Below are positions 26,231-34,078 of a DNA stretch of 64,000 nucleotides, in pieces. How positions within the stretch are numbered: the stretch's first letter is position 1; the number at the start of each line of letters is the position of its first letter. The position numbers were made by a program, and so were the translations under genes. The notes under the pieces were generated by a model. The model was not told the origin of the DNA. It did not search any database and saw nothing but the letters and a program-made list of their open reading frames with translations. Origin of the DNA: Pontibacter amylolyticus (GTDB lineage Bacteria > Bacteroidota > Bacteroidia > Cytophagales > Hymenobacteraceae); assembly GCF_014638845.1 (NCBI RefSeq), contig NZ_BMFP01000005.1, positions 32,838-96,837 on the forward strand, read 5' to 3'.

Positions 26231-26269
26231 ACCCTGGGCCGGAGTCGAACTGCAATCCCTGAACTTCTA
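26231..26269 (-). pseudogene. Remnant of a tRNA 3' end
   Basis: ACCCTGGGCCGGAGTCGAAC at 26231-26250 matches the 3' end of tRNA-Leu (26119-26138) in 19 of 20 positions and in the same orientation. Upstream, the bases can form CCTGA/TCAGG around a 7-base loop (partly inside the end of hscB), but no complete cloverleaf exists. It looks like a degenerate partial tRNA copy between hscB and tRNA-Leu. Confidence 0.55.
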
Positions 26270-26803
26270 TCAGGAACGGGTTGCAAACTTAGATAAAGTT
26301 TCCTGAATACGCAACAAATATTTTTTCTTCAAATAGTAGGTTTTCACCTCCTGCAGGGCCTCTTCTTTGGTAACTCCATGAAGCTCAGGGTATCGCTGCA
26401 GCACCGGCAAAACATCATTTTCCAGCTGCGCCATCACACCGGTGCTCTTCTCTCCTATCTCGCGCAATTTATCCGCGTCAAAGTCGAACTCCAACTCCAT
26501 CAGCTCCTCGTTGATCTCCATCATCTCCATCAGAAAATCGCCAGGAATCTCGTTTTTGCCGCCTTCTTCCAGCAGGCCGTGCTCCTTCAGGATGTACTGC
26601 ATGCGCAGGTCGGCATCGCTCAAAGTGCGGTAGGCGTTGGTGTTGAGCGTAGACATTTCCAGGATCTTCTGCTGCGTGCCCAGGTCCTCGTTGGCATAGA
26701 AATCCGGGTGGTACTCGCGACTCAGCTCGTAGTAGCGGCGCTTGATCGCCTTCTCGTCCGGCAAAAAACTCTCAGGTATATGGTAAAACTCGAAGTAATT
26801 CAT
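26270..26803 (-). CDS. hscB: Fe-S cluster assembly co-chaperone HscB
   Basis: This 177-aa J-domain protein stimulates the ATPase of the HscA/Hsp70 partner during transfer of iron-sulfur clusters from the scaffold. The J domain occupies residues 1-75 with the HPD motif at 32-34 (REYHPDFY). The C-terminal part is the helical bundle that contacts the scaffold (LMEMMEINEELMELEFDFD...). Length is close to the usual 170-180 aa. ATG 26803. No other isc genes lie beside it. It is followed by the tRNA remnant and tRNA-Leu on the same strand. Confidence 0.9.
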   Translation of the reverse strand: MNYFEFYHIPESFLPDEKAIKRRYYELSREYHPDFYANEDLGTQQKILEMSTLNTNAYRTLSDADLRMQYILKEHGLLEEGGKNEIPGDFLMEMMEINEELMELEFDFDADKLREIGEKSTGVMAQLENDVLPVLQRYPELHGVTKEEALQEVKTYYLKKKYLLRIQETLSKFATRS

Positions 26804-26956
26804 TTTTGACAGTTAACAGTTTTCAGTAAACAATAAGCAGTTATCATTCAGATAAACGGTATACGTTGCAAAAGTACAGGAATTGTTGATTGCTGATTGT
26901 TAATTGTTGATAGGTTACTGCTTACCGGTTACTGGTAGTTGTTTATTGCGAACTGT
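26804..26956. other. Spacer with self-complementary low-complexity words
   Basis: Between two minus-strand genes, the left part (GACAGTTAACAG, AAACAATAAGCAG) and the right part (GTTGTTTATTGCGAACTGTC) are partly inverted copies. ATTGTTGATTGCTGATTG-type repeats lie in the centre. No ORF is seen. Confidence 0.5.
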
Positions 26957-27247
26957 CTAGATGTTGACTGAAACATTTGACCAGGCCTGCGGCTTATCGG
27001 CAAAAAGGGCTTTGGTGGCTTTCCATACCTGCCCGAAGAGTTCGGAGTCGCGGTAATTGTTGAGGTGCTCCTCGGAGTCCCAGAGGCTATAGGTGCTGTA
27101 GATATTCGGGTGGTTGAGGTCCTGCAGCAGCTCCACATGGTTGCAGCCCTCAAAAGCCCTGATTTTGTCTTTGGAATTGCGGAAAATCTCCAGAAAATCG
27201 GCGGTCTTCTCTGGCTGAAATGTCATGCGAACGATGCGGATTAACAT
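26957..27247 (-). CDS. ABM-domain (antibiotic biosynthesis monooxygenase) family protein
   Basis: This 96-aa protein starts from ATG 27247 (MLIRIVRMTFQPEK). The longer frame starting at 27316 would be translated from low-complexity spacer sequence and is rejected. It has the ferredoxin-like fold pattern of small ABM/YgiN-type proteins: VRMTFQPEK..DFLEIFRNSK, then GCNHVELLQDLNHPN and YSLWDSEEHLNNYRDSELF. Members act as heme-degrading or quinol monooxygenases, or are of unknown role; residues alone do not decide here. It lies downstream of a 33-bp inverted repeat. Confidence 0.82.
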   Translation of the reverse strand: MLIRIVRMTFQPEKTADFLEIFRNSKDKIRAFEGCNHVELLQDLNHPNIYSTYSLWDSEEHLNNYRDSELFGQVWKATKALFADKPQAWSNVSVNI

Positions 27248-27442
27248 ATTGAGTGAGTTAGTGAATGAGTGATGGAGTGATTTTTGGGTGGTTAAATTGT
27301 TTTTCGTGTGGAACAATTAGGTTGATTATTTCCCCTTCCACTGAAAGCTTTCGGATTTATACAATTGCTAATCCATCCGACATAATTTCAAAATTAATAA
27401 ATCCCCCATTCACTCCATCACTCAATCACTAACTCACTCAAT
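27248..27442. repeat. 33-bp inverted repeat between co-directional genes
   Basis: Arms 27248-27280 and 27410-27442 are reverse complements with one mismatch in 33. The loop is 129 bases. Each arm is itself a degenerate series of GAGTGA-like words (GAGTGA, GTTAGTGA, ATGAGTGA, TGGAGTGA). One arm starts directly before the ABM start codon and the other ends two bases from the stop of the SAM-hydrolysing enzyme gene. Confidence 0.85.
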
Positions 27443-27444
27443 CC

Positions 27445-28221
27445 TTACCCTCCCGGATAAAACCGCACGTCAACCTGCGAGTCGAAGCCGAGGCCGAGCA
27501 GTTCGGCGGCGTTGCCCTTGTTGATGCCGATGCAGAGCTGGCCGAGGTGGTTGTAGAGGCAGCAGCAGTCGCCGTCTTCTACCTGGGTGTAGTTCTGGTG
27601 GATGCGCCCCACCGTCTCGCGGCCAAAATGCACGGTGTAGGTGCGGCCATGCCCGATGGTGTCCACGCTGTCTTTGGTGATGTTGGTGATCAGGTTGCCG
27701 TAGCGGTCCACATGAATGACATGCCCTGTTACAGAGTGGTCGTTGAGACGCAACTGGCGGTTGAGGAGTTGCTTGTAGCTGGTGGTGCGCTCGCCCAGCA
27801 CATCAATGTCGCCGCCCTTCGCCAGGAAGAGCGCGGCAGGGGCCAGCAGTTCCTTGGCCGGAAACGGCATCACGTCTTCGTCAGTCTGCAGTTCCACCAC
27901 AATTTCGGGCTGACCGTCGGTGAGCAGGGAGAGCAAACCGTTATCGGCCAGCAAAAAGTAGTGCCCTTTGTATTTTGCAGCATGATATTTGCCCTGTTTG
28001 CAACCGTGCGTATCTACGGCGATCAGGTGCACCGTGCCTTCGGGAAATTCCCGGAAAACGGACCCGATCACATACTCCGCCTGCGGGATGTTGAACGGCT
28101 CTATGCCATGCGAAATGTCCACGATCTGGGCCTGAGGCTGCAGCGACAGCATGGTGGCCTTAACGGCAGCCGCATAATGGTCGGTATAACCAAAGTCGGA
28201 GGTGAATGTAATTACAGCCAT
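27445..28221 (-). CDS. S-adenosyl-L-methionine hydroxide adenosyltransferase (SAM hydrolase, DUF62)
   Basis: This 258-aa enzyme is of the DUF62 family, which splits S-adenosylmethionine to adenosine and methionine using an activated hydroxide. The start is ATG 28221, giving MAVITFTSDFGYTDHYAAA, with the active-site Asp in TSDFG. Other family marks are IVDISHGIEPFNI, VDTHG, LADNGLLSLL and, in the C-terminal barrel, VIHVDRYGNLITNI. The trimeric enzyme acts in the cytoplasm. It is divergent from phoH with about 100 bases between starts. Confidence is high in the family, moderate in the physiological role. Confidence 0.9.
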   Translation of the reverse strand: MAVITFTSDFGYTDHYAAAVKATMLSLQPQAQIVDISHGIEPFNIPQAEYVIGSVFREFPEGTVHLIAVDTHGCKQGKYHAAKYKGHYFLLADNGLLSLLTDGQPEIVVELQTDEDVMPFPAKELLAPAALFLAKGGDIDVLGERTTSYKQLLNRQLRLNDHSVTGHVIHVDRYGNLITNITKDSVDTIGHGRTYTVHFGRETVGRIHQNYTQVEDGDCCCLYNHLGQLCIGINKGNAAELLGLGFDSQVDVRFYPGG

Positions 28222-28319
28222 AGAGCGAACTATAATTTGTGTAGATTTGTCATCATTGTGTAACAATTTTAGCTAATTTACAGAATATATTACCAACGTA
28301 CTATATTAAGCTTAAACAT

Positions 28320-29348
28320 TTGGTAGAGAAAACAATAACCTTAGAGAACATCTCTCTTATCGATTTTCTGGGGACAGAGAATCAGAATATCAAACAGCTT
28401 GCAGCCGCATTTCCGAGCAGCAAGATCATATCCAGAGGCAACGAAATCAAAATTCAGGGGCAGACGCCTGAGATAACCAAAATACACGAGATCCTTTCTT
28501 CGCTGATCGATCACTATCACAAGTTCGGAAAGATTACGCATAACAGCGTAAATAGATACCTTTCTTCTGATCCTTTTACGGATGAGGATGTGATCGTGAC
28601 GTCGCCGGACGTGATCGTGTATGGCAGCAAGGGTGGCATCATCAAAGCCAAGACGCCGAACCAGAAAAAACTGGTGGACCTGGTGGAGAATCATGACCTC
28701 GTGTTTGCACTCGGGCCTGCCGGTACCGGTAAGACCTATATTTCGGTAGCCATGGCGGTGCGTGCGCTCAAGAACAAGGAGGTCCGCAAGATCATCATTT
28801 CCCGCCCTGTGGTGGAAGCCGGTGAAAACCTGGGTTTCCTGCCAGGCGACATGAAGGAGAAGGTGGACCCGTATCTGCGCCCGATCTATGACGCCCTGGA
28901 GGACATGATCCCGATGGAAAAGCTCAAATACTATCAGGAAAACAAGATCATCGAGATCGCACCGCTGGCCTACATGCGTGGCCGCACCCTGAGCAACGCC
29001 TTTGTGTTGCTCGACGAGGCGCAGAACACCACGCCGGCGCAGATCAAGATGTTCCTTACCCGTATGGGTCCTACCTCGAAGGTGATGATCAACGGCGACC
29101 GTTCGCAGATTGACCTGCCGCGCCACCAGCGCTCCGGCCTGATGGATGCCCTCCATACCTTGCGTGATATCAAGGGGATAGGATTCATCGAGATGCAGCC
29201 GGAGGACGTGATGCGTCACCGCCTGGTTCGCGACATCGTGGATGCCTACACCAAAGCTGATGATGAGCGCCTGGCCGCCCGTCTTGAAGCTGAGGCCGCT
29301 GAGGAAGGCACTCCCGTGAGCGTGAATGGCCGCAAAAGAAAGGTATAG
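28320..29348 (+). CDS. phoH: PhoH-like ATPase
   Basis: This 342-aa protein has an N-terminal small domain (about 1-110, KH-like positions) and the PhoH NTPase domain with Walker A GPAGTGKT (about 137-144), IISRPVVEAGENLGFLPGD, and Walker B LLDEAQN (about 222). The C-terminal tail is rich in Ala, Glu and Arg/Lys. PhoH-like proteins are linked to RNA metabolism, often beside YbeY, though no ybeY is adjacent here. The start appears to be TTG 28320; no ATG is nearby in frame. A TAGATTTG box at 28242-28249 could be the promoter -7 element, but no good -33 partner is seen. Confidence 0.9.
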   Translation: MVEKTITLENISLIDFLGTENQNIKQLAAAFPSSKIISRGNEIKIQGQTPEITKIHEILSSLIDHYHKFGKITHNSVNRYLSSDPFTDEDVIVTSPDVIVYGSKGGIIKAKTPNQKKLVDLVENHDLVFALGPAGTGKTYISVAMAVRALKNKEVRKIIISRPVVEAGENLGFLPGDMKEKVDPYLRPIYDALEDMIPMEKLKYYQENKIIEIAPLAYMRGRTLSNAFVLLDEAQNTTPAQIKMFLTRMGPTSKVMINGDRSQIDLPRHQRSGLMDALHTLRDIKGIGFIEMQPEDVMRHRLVRDIVDAYTKADDERLAARLEAEAAEEGTPVSVNGRKRKV

Positions 29349-29369
29349 CAGCTGATCGGATAACACAAG

Positions 29370-29798
29370 ATGATTGAGGTGATACGTGCTGAACGCGAGC
29401 AGGATAGGTCTGCCGCGTTCAACATACGTGAGCAGGTTTTTGTGGAAGAGCAGCAGGTGCCCCGCGAGGCCGAACGCGACCAGTTCGAGTCGACGGCCCG
29501 CCACTACCTGGCTACCTGCGAGGGCGTGCCTTGCGGTGCTGCACGCTGGCGACAGACCGACCAGGGTATAAAACTGGAGCGCTTTGCCGTGCTGGCCGAT
29601 TACCGCAACCGGCAGGTGGGTGCCGCGCTGTTGCAGGCCGTACTGCTGGACGTGCAGGCGGATCATGCCGACAGCAAGGTATACCTAAACGCACAGTTAC
29701 CGGCCGTTAACTTCTACAAGCGCCACGGCTTCGTAGCCGAAGGCGACATGTTCACCGAGTGCGACATACAGCACTACAAAATGGTGTATAAGGGCTGA
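29370..29798 (+). CDS. GNAT family N-acetyltransferase (ElaA/YjcF-like)
   Basis: This 142-aa protein carries the acetyl-CoA binding core of GNAT enzymes: LERFAVLADYRNRQVGAALLQA, and the C-terminal NAQLPAVNFYKRHGFVAEGDMF. The N-terminal FNIREQVFVEEQQVP is typical of the YjcF/ElaA group, whose substrates are mostly unknown. It is cytoplasmic. It follows phoH by 21 bases. Its stop TGA overlaps the ATG of comEC (TGATG at 29796-29800), so these are translationally coupled. Confidence 0.85.
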   Translation: MIEVIRAEREQDRSAAFNIREQVFVEEQQVPREAERDQFESTARHYLATCEGVPCGAARWRQTDQGIKLERFAVLADYRNRQVGAALLQAVLLDVQADHADSKVYLNAQLPAVNFYKRHGFVAEGDMFTECDIQHYKMVYKG

Positions 29799-31903
29799 TG
29801 AAACGGTGGGCTCCCTACCCTTTTGTCCGCATTGCCCTTAGCTTTATAGCAGGTATACTCGTGTACCTGTTCACAGGCAGAGAGTTCAGGTATAGCCTTG
29901 AACTCTTTGCCTTTTTTGTTGCCACATACCTGGTGCTATACCTTGTTTCGCGCCGGTTGAAGTCTGTGGAAGCCAACACGATTGCAGGTATAGCCGGCCT
30001 GCTGTGCTTTGTGGCCGGTGGTATTTGGCTCACGCACCTGCACACCGAAGCGCACCATCCGCGACACCTGAGTAATTTGTCAGGTATACCGGCTTACTAT
30101 GTCGGGGTGGTGGACGATTACGTGGTGCAGAAACCCGGCTACCAGAACACGGTGCTGCAGGTAGAGCAGGTGCAGGTTAACGGCCAATGGCAGCCTGCCG
30201 AGGGTAGGGTACAGCTATCCGTCCCGCACGACTCCAACCGCGAATATGAAGTAAGCTACGGCGACCGACTGCTGATCAAAGGTGCACCTCTACCTGTAGC
30301 ACCATCTCCCAACCCCAACCAGTTCGATTACCGCGCCTTTCTGGCTAACAAGCAAATTCATCACCGGCATTTCCTGCAGCCGCACCAGTTCCAGAAAATC
30401 GACTCCGCCCCGCCTAACCCCGTGCTGTCCTTCAGCATTTACCTGCGTCGCCAACTCGATGCTTTGCTGAAAGCGTCAATCGACGAGCGAAGGGAATACG
30501 GCATATCCTCTGCATTGATTTTGGGAGTGAAAGACGAGCTGGACAATTCGATCCGTGATGCCTACGCTCAGACCGGCACCATGCATGTGCTAGCCGTGTC
30601 GGGTCTGCACGTCGGACTGATCTACGGCATACTAGCTTTTCTGCTGGCTGGCTTTAAGCGTTCCGCTAAACAAAGGACGGTATATGCCACTGTGATTTTA
30701 AGTGTGCTCTGGCTCTATGCTTTCATTACGGGCCTCTCCCCTTCTGTTCTTCGCGCAGCCTTCATGTTCAGTCTGATCACGGTAGCGATGGTTTCCAGGC
30801 GGCAGCACAACATCTACAACACACTTGCCATTGCCGCCTTTGCACTGCTATGGTATAATCCATATTTCCTGCTCGAAGTAGGTTTTCAGCTTTCTTTCCT
30901 GGCGCTGCTCGGCATCGTATACCTACAGCCCAGATTCTATAAGCTGATAGAATTTGAAAACAGGGTGCTGGACAAAGGATGGGCGCTTTTCACAGCTTCT
31001 CTGGCAGCGCAACTGGCCACTTTTCCGCTGGGGCTTTACTACTTTCATCAGTTCCCGGTATACTTCTGGCTGGCGAACCTGCTCGTAGTGCCTGCCGCTA
31101 CTTTCGTGCTTTATTCGGGTGTAGCCGCGATGTTTTTCTCCTGGGTGCCGCTGCTCAGCACGGTGCTGTTCAAGATTCATTTTGCCATCACCTGGGGCAT
31201 GAACGAGTTTAATATGCTGGTGAACCTGTTGCCGCAAGCCGTTATCAACGGCATCGACATCAGCACCTCACAAACCTGGCTGCTCTATACCTTGCTTCTT
31301 TTGTTTATTCTGTTCTTCGCCTATAAACAGCTCCGCTATTTTGCTTTAGCTACTGTAGTAGTGGCTTTGTTAGCGACACAGGAAATTCTTGAGATCAACA
31401 CGCAGCAACACCAGCGCAGCCTGGTAGTTTACAACATGCGCAACGCCACCGCTTTCAGCTTCCTGCAAGGGCAGCAGGCGACGGTGGTCAGCCACCAACC
31501 GCTGGCCCCGCAAAACTACATCTTCAACATTCAGCCATACCTATGGCACAAAGGGGTACACCAGGCTGATGCCTATACCTTCGCAGATGCACCAGCCTCC
31601 CACTTAGGCCACGCCCTGCTCCCTGACAGCAATAACCTGTACGTATGGCAGGGCAAGCGCATGCTCGTCGTTTCGAAACCGATCCAAATGCAGCCACTCC
31701 CGGATTTTGAAATCGACTACCTGCTGCTCACCCAGAACGTCCGGATAAAGCCAGAGGAGTTGCAGGCATTCCGTTTCAAACAATTGGTGCTCGACGCCTC
31801 AAATGCACCCTGGTACCTGCAGCGGCTGAAACCACAGTTAGCGGCGGCGGGGATTGCGTTTTATGATCTGACGGAGCAAGGCGCGCTGGTGGTGGATTTG
31901 TAG
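29798..31903 (+). CDS. comEC: ComEC/Rec2 family DNA-uptake channel protein
   Basis: This 701-aa inner-membrane protein resembles the channel that takes single-stranded DNA across the membrane in transformation. The N-terminal part has membrane segments and a soluble OB-like domain (about 50-200). The competence domain follows with the signature HVLAVSGLHVGLIYGI (about 265-280) and several helices. The C-terminal 200 residues sit where other ComEC proteins have a metallo-beta-lactamase domain, but the HxHxDH metal motif is not present, so this domain is degenerate or replaced. Its presence allows natural competence, which is relevant to the repeated GGTATA motif. The start is coupled to the preceding GNAT gene. 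Confidence 0.88.
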   Translation: MKRWAPYPFVRIALSFIAGILVYLFTGREFRYSLELFAFFVATYLVLYLVSRRLKSVEANTIAGIAGLLCFVAGGIWLTHLHTEAHHPRHLSNLSGIPAYYVGVVDDYVVQKPGYQNTVLQVEQVQVNGQWQPAEGRVQLSVPHDSNREYEVSYGDRLLIKGAPLPVAPSPNPNQFDYRAFLANKQIHHRHFLQPHQFQKIDSAPPNPVLSFSIYLRRQLDALLKASIDERREYGISSALILGVKDELDNSIRDAYAQTGTMHVLAVSGLHVGLIYGILAFLLAGFKRSAKQRTVYATVILSVLWLYAFITGLSPSVLRAAFMFSLITVAMVSRRQHNIYNTLAIAAFALLWYNPYFLLEVGFQLSFLALLGIVYLQPRFYKLIEFENRVLDKGWALFTASLAAQLATFPLGLYYFHQFPVYFWLANLLVVPAATFVLYSGVAAMFFSWVPLLSTVLFKIHFAITWGMNEFNMLVNLLPQAVINGIDISTSQTWLLYTLLLLFILFFAYKQLRYFALATVVVALLATQEILEINTQQHQRSLVVYNMRNATAFSFLQGQQATVVSHQPLAPQNYIFNIQPYLWHKGVHQADAYTFADAPASHLGHALLPDSNNLYVWQGKRMLVVSKPIQMQPLPDFEIDYLLLTQNVRIKPEELQAFRFKQLVLDASNAPWYLQRLKPQLAAAGIAFYDLTEQGALVVDL

Positions 31904-31924
31904 AGGGCTGGATCAGGGTTTACT

Positions 31925-32560
31925 GGATTCATATGCACGATTGTCATCCCCCTGCCCCCCTCAAAGGGGGACTATCGGCTACTGCTCTCCCACTTGTCAT
32001 CCTGGAAGGATCTTGGTGGAAGAGAGGCAGGCAGTTGCTATAACACACCCCTGCCCCTCTCGAGAGGGGAGTTTTAGCTACTGCCATTTTACAGGCAAAG
32101 GCGTTGTAGCTACAGTCGTTACTTTGCTATACCGAGTCCAACCACCCCTGCCCCTCCTTATCCAAGGAGGGGAGCTTCTGCTGCTACTACTTTACAGGTA
32201 TAAGCTTTGTTGTAACTGCTATACACCACTGGCAGGTATAGCAAGAGTAACTTGCCCCGCTGGCTATGAAACGAATCGCACTTGCCAGGTGCACCGATGA
32301 CGATTTTGTGTTTGAGCGGTCAGCGAGTTTAAAATCGTCTTGATTTTTTTGCTTACTTTTTTCATCAAGGAAAAAAGTAAGGCCTGCCCGGCCAGGGCAA
32401 GCTACAAAGCATAACAGGTTGCTATACCAACAAAAGGCCTTAGCTACAAAGCAGCTATACCTATACCTGGGTCAGTGGCCCCGCTAAAGTAGTCACGAGT
32501 GAGGTAGCTCGGGTCATAAAAAACTCCCCCTCCTGTTTTGGGGGTAGGGGCCCTCTTTAA
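31925..32560 (+). repeat. Composite intergenic element, copy A
   Basis: This is the first of three related elements. It begins 20-60 bases after the comEC stop. It includes 'TCATCCTG-AAGGATCTTGG', several C-rich hairpins of the type CCCCTC..GAGGGG, 'CAGGTATAGCAAGA', and the conserved core at 32299-32407. A second set of hairpins follows. No protein-coding gene is supported within it. The ORF of 119 codons at 31941 is a by-product of the C-rich repeats. Confidence 0.8.
32299..32407 (+). repeat. Conserved 109-bp core of the intergenic element (copy A)
   Basis: It holds two hairpins: GACGATTTT/AAAATCGTC around GTGTTTGAGCGGTCAGCGAG (stem 9 bp), then CTTACTTTTTT/AAAAAAGTAAG (11 bp, 8-base loop), followed by GCCCGGCCAGGGCAAGCTACAA. 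It is almost identical to the core in copy B and to the start of the core in copy C. Confidence 0.85.
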
Positions 32561-32588
32561 AAGGAGGGGGCCAGGGGGAGGTAAAACA

Positions 32589-32619
32589 AAAAGCGCTGCC
32601 CCAACAGGACAGCGCTTTT
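32589..32619 (-). terminator. Intrinsic terminator of amidohydrolase gene
   Basis: A 10-bp stem (AAAAGCGCTG, 32589-32598, with CAGCGCTTTT, 32610-32619) has an 11-base loop. On the minus strand TTTTTGTTTT follows. Confidence 0.8.
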
Positions 32620-32646
32620 CAGTTTAAGGTGAGAGAGTAAAATATC

Positions 32647-33981
32647 TTAGTTCTGAGCTTTTGGACCTTCGGCTTTCTTTGGCTGCTCAGCCTTATACTT
32701 GCCGTTGAACTTCTCGTAGAGGTATTTTTGCTTATCGTTCAAGTCGATCTTGCGGCCCTGGATGAATGCGTGCGTCACGTTGTTGGTGCGCATGTCCAGG
32801 ATGTCGCCGGCGGATACGACGATGGTCGCGTCTTTGCCCACTTCAACAGAACCCACCTGCTGGTCGATGCCTAAGATCTTAGCGGTGTTCAGCGTGATGG
32901 CTGACAATGCCTGCTCCTTATCCAAACCATGCGCTACAGCTGTACCAGCTATGAAAGGCAGATTGCGGATACCGTGTGTGCTTAGGTCGTAGTCCAGCGC
33001 GAAAGGGATACCGGCCTGCTGCAACAGGTACGGCGTTTTGTACGGCATGTCCACATCCTCGTCCGAGCGGGAAGGCAGGGCGTGCACACCCGAGTAGATC
33101 ACGGCGATGTTATTCGCCTTCAGGAAATCGGCCACGGCCACCGCGTCACGGGCACCTACCACCACAATATCCTTCACGCCATGCTGCTTCACAAAATTCA
33201 CCCCTTCGATGATCTCCTTGCCATAGTTGGCGTGCAGGTATAGCTTCTTGGAACCGTCAAACAAACCCGTCAGCGATGAGAGTTTCAGGTTCTCCTTTTC
33301 GTTTTTGGCCTGCTTGTACACCGAAGCGTCGCGCAGCAACTGACTCAGATCCCGGATAGCCTGCTCACGGTCCTGGCCCATACTGGCCATGCGCGGGTTA
33401 GGTGCCATACCTGTGTTGATGATCATGTTCGGCCAGCTCAGGTGTATCCCCACGTCGGCTTTCACGATGGCGTCTTCCCAGTTCCAGGCGTCCAGCTGCA
33501 CCACCGACGAGGAGCCGGAAATGGTACCGCCCACCGGCGTTACCTGCGTCATCAACACGCCATTGGCCCGGATGGTCGGCGCGATATCAGAGTCGGTATT
33601 GTAGGCTACCACAGCGCGCACGTTGGGGTTGAACTGCCCCACTTCGCGCATGTCCAGGGTGGCGCGCACACTCTCGATCTCGTTCAGACCCAGCTGGGAG
33701 TTCGGCTGTATCAGACCCGGGTAAATGTGCTGACCGGCCACATCGATCACCTCGTGCCCGTTGCGGTTGGCGCCACTCAAGGGACCTGCGTACGTGATCT
33801 TGCCATTGTCGAAACCAACGGCGGCGTTCTCTACTACCTTGCCGTTGCCCACGTGCAGGGTAGCGCCTGTGAGTAACAAAGGCTTACTTTGCTTCGCGGC
33901 CGGCACCGGAACCTGCGCAACCGCAGGCACACTCAGCATAAGCGCCACGAAAGCCGAAATATATCTTTTTTGAATTTTCAT
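32647..33981 (-). CDS. Secreted amidohydrolase-family protein lacking the first metal motif
   Basis: This 444-aa protein has a signal peptide (ISAFVALMLSVPAVAQ). The composite amidohydrolase fold is recognisable at both ends: TGATLHVGNGKVVENAAV, IDVAGQHIYPGL, and at the end LNTAKILGIDQQVGSVEVGKDATIVV. After YPGL the family needs His-x-His, but here the sequence is IQPNSQLGL, so the first metal ligands are missing. Other His positions remain (LYLHANYG). It probably does not work as a normal metal-dependent hydrolase. It is the second gene of a two-gene unit with the 1008-aa amidohydrolase and may form a complex with it. Confidence 0.82.
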   Translation of the reverse strand: MKIQKRYISAFVALMLSVPAVAQVPVPAAKQSKPLLLTGATLHVGNGKVVENAAVGFDNGKITYAGPLSGANRNGHEVIDVAGQHIYPGLIQPNSQLGLNEIESVRATLDMREVGQFNPNVRAVVAYNTDSDIAPTIRANGVLMTQVTPVGGTISGSSSVVQLDAWNWEDAIVKADVGIHLSWPNMIINTGMAPNPRMASMGQDREQAIRDLSQLLRDASVYKQAKNEKENLKLSSLTGLFDGSKKLYLHANYGKEIIEGVNFVKQHGVKDIVVVGARDAVAVADFLKANNIAVIYSGVHALPSRSDEDVDMPYKTPYLLQQAGIPFALDYDLSTHGIRNLPFIAGTAVAHGLDKEQALSAITLNTAKILGIDQQVGSVEVGKDATIVVSAGDILDMRTNNVTHAFIQGRKIDLNDKQKYLYEKFNGKYKAEQPKKAEGPKAQN

Positions 33982-34078
33982 CTTATTGATTGTTAGATTT
34001 CAGTGATTGTTGATTGCCTATTGTTGATTGTTTTTATCCAAAAGAAGGTCAACAATTAACAATCAATCAATTAACAAT
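33982..34078. other. Spacer built of ATTGTTGATTG words
   Basis: Between two minus-strand amidohydrolase genes, the left side (GTGATTGTTGATTGC, TATTGTTGATTG) and the right side (CAACAATTAACAATCAATC) are imperfect inverted copies that can form a long AT-rich hairpin. No T-run terminator is seen. Confidence 0.55.

Noticed and set aside
26119..26250. Attachment-site pair (attL/attR) for the AT-rich island
   Set aside because: The duplicate of the tRNA end lies on the 5' side of the tRNA and only 112 bases away, so the two copies do not enclose the island; no integrase is present.
27248..27316. N-terminal extension of the ABM protein from 27316
   Set aside because: The extension would be translated from the low-complexity inverted repeat arm; the family start matches ATG 27247.
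28341..29666. A long open frame (441 codons) on the minus strand opposite phoH
   Set aside because: It is fully antisense to a well-conserved phoH with intact motifs; its translation is rich in His, Val and Leu with no domain, as expected for a shadow in GC-rich DNA.
31941..32300. Open frame of 119 codons inside element copy A
   Set aside because: It consists of Pro/Leu/Thr-rich translation of the C-rich repeats and is not shared with copies B and C.
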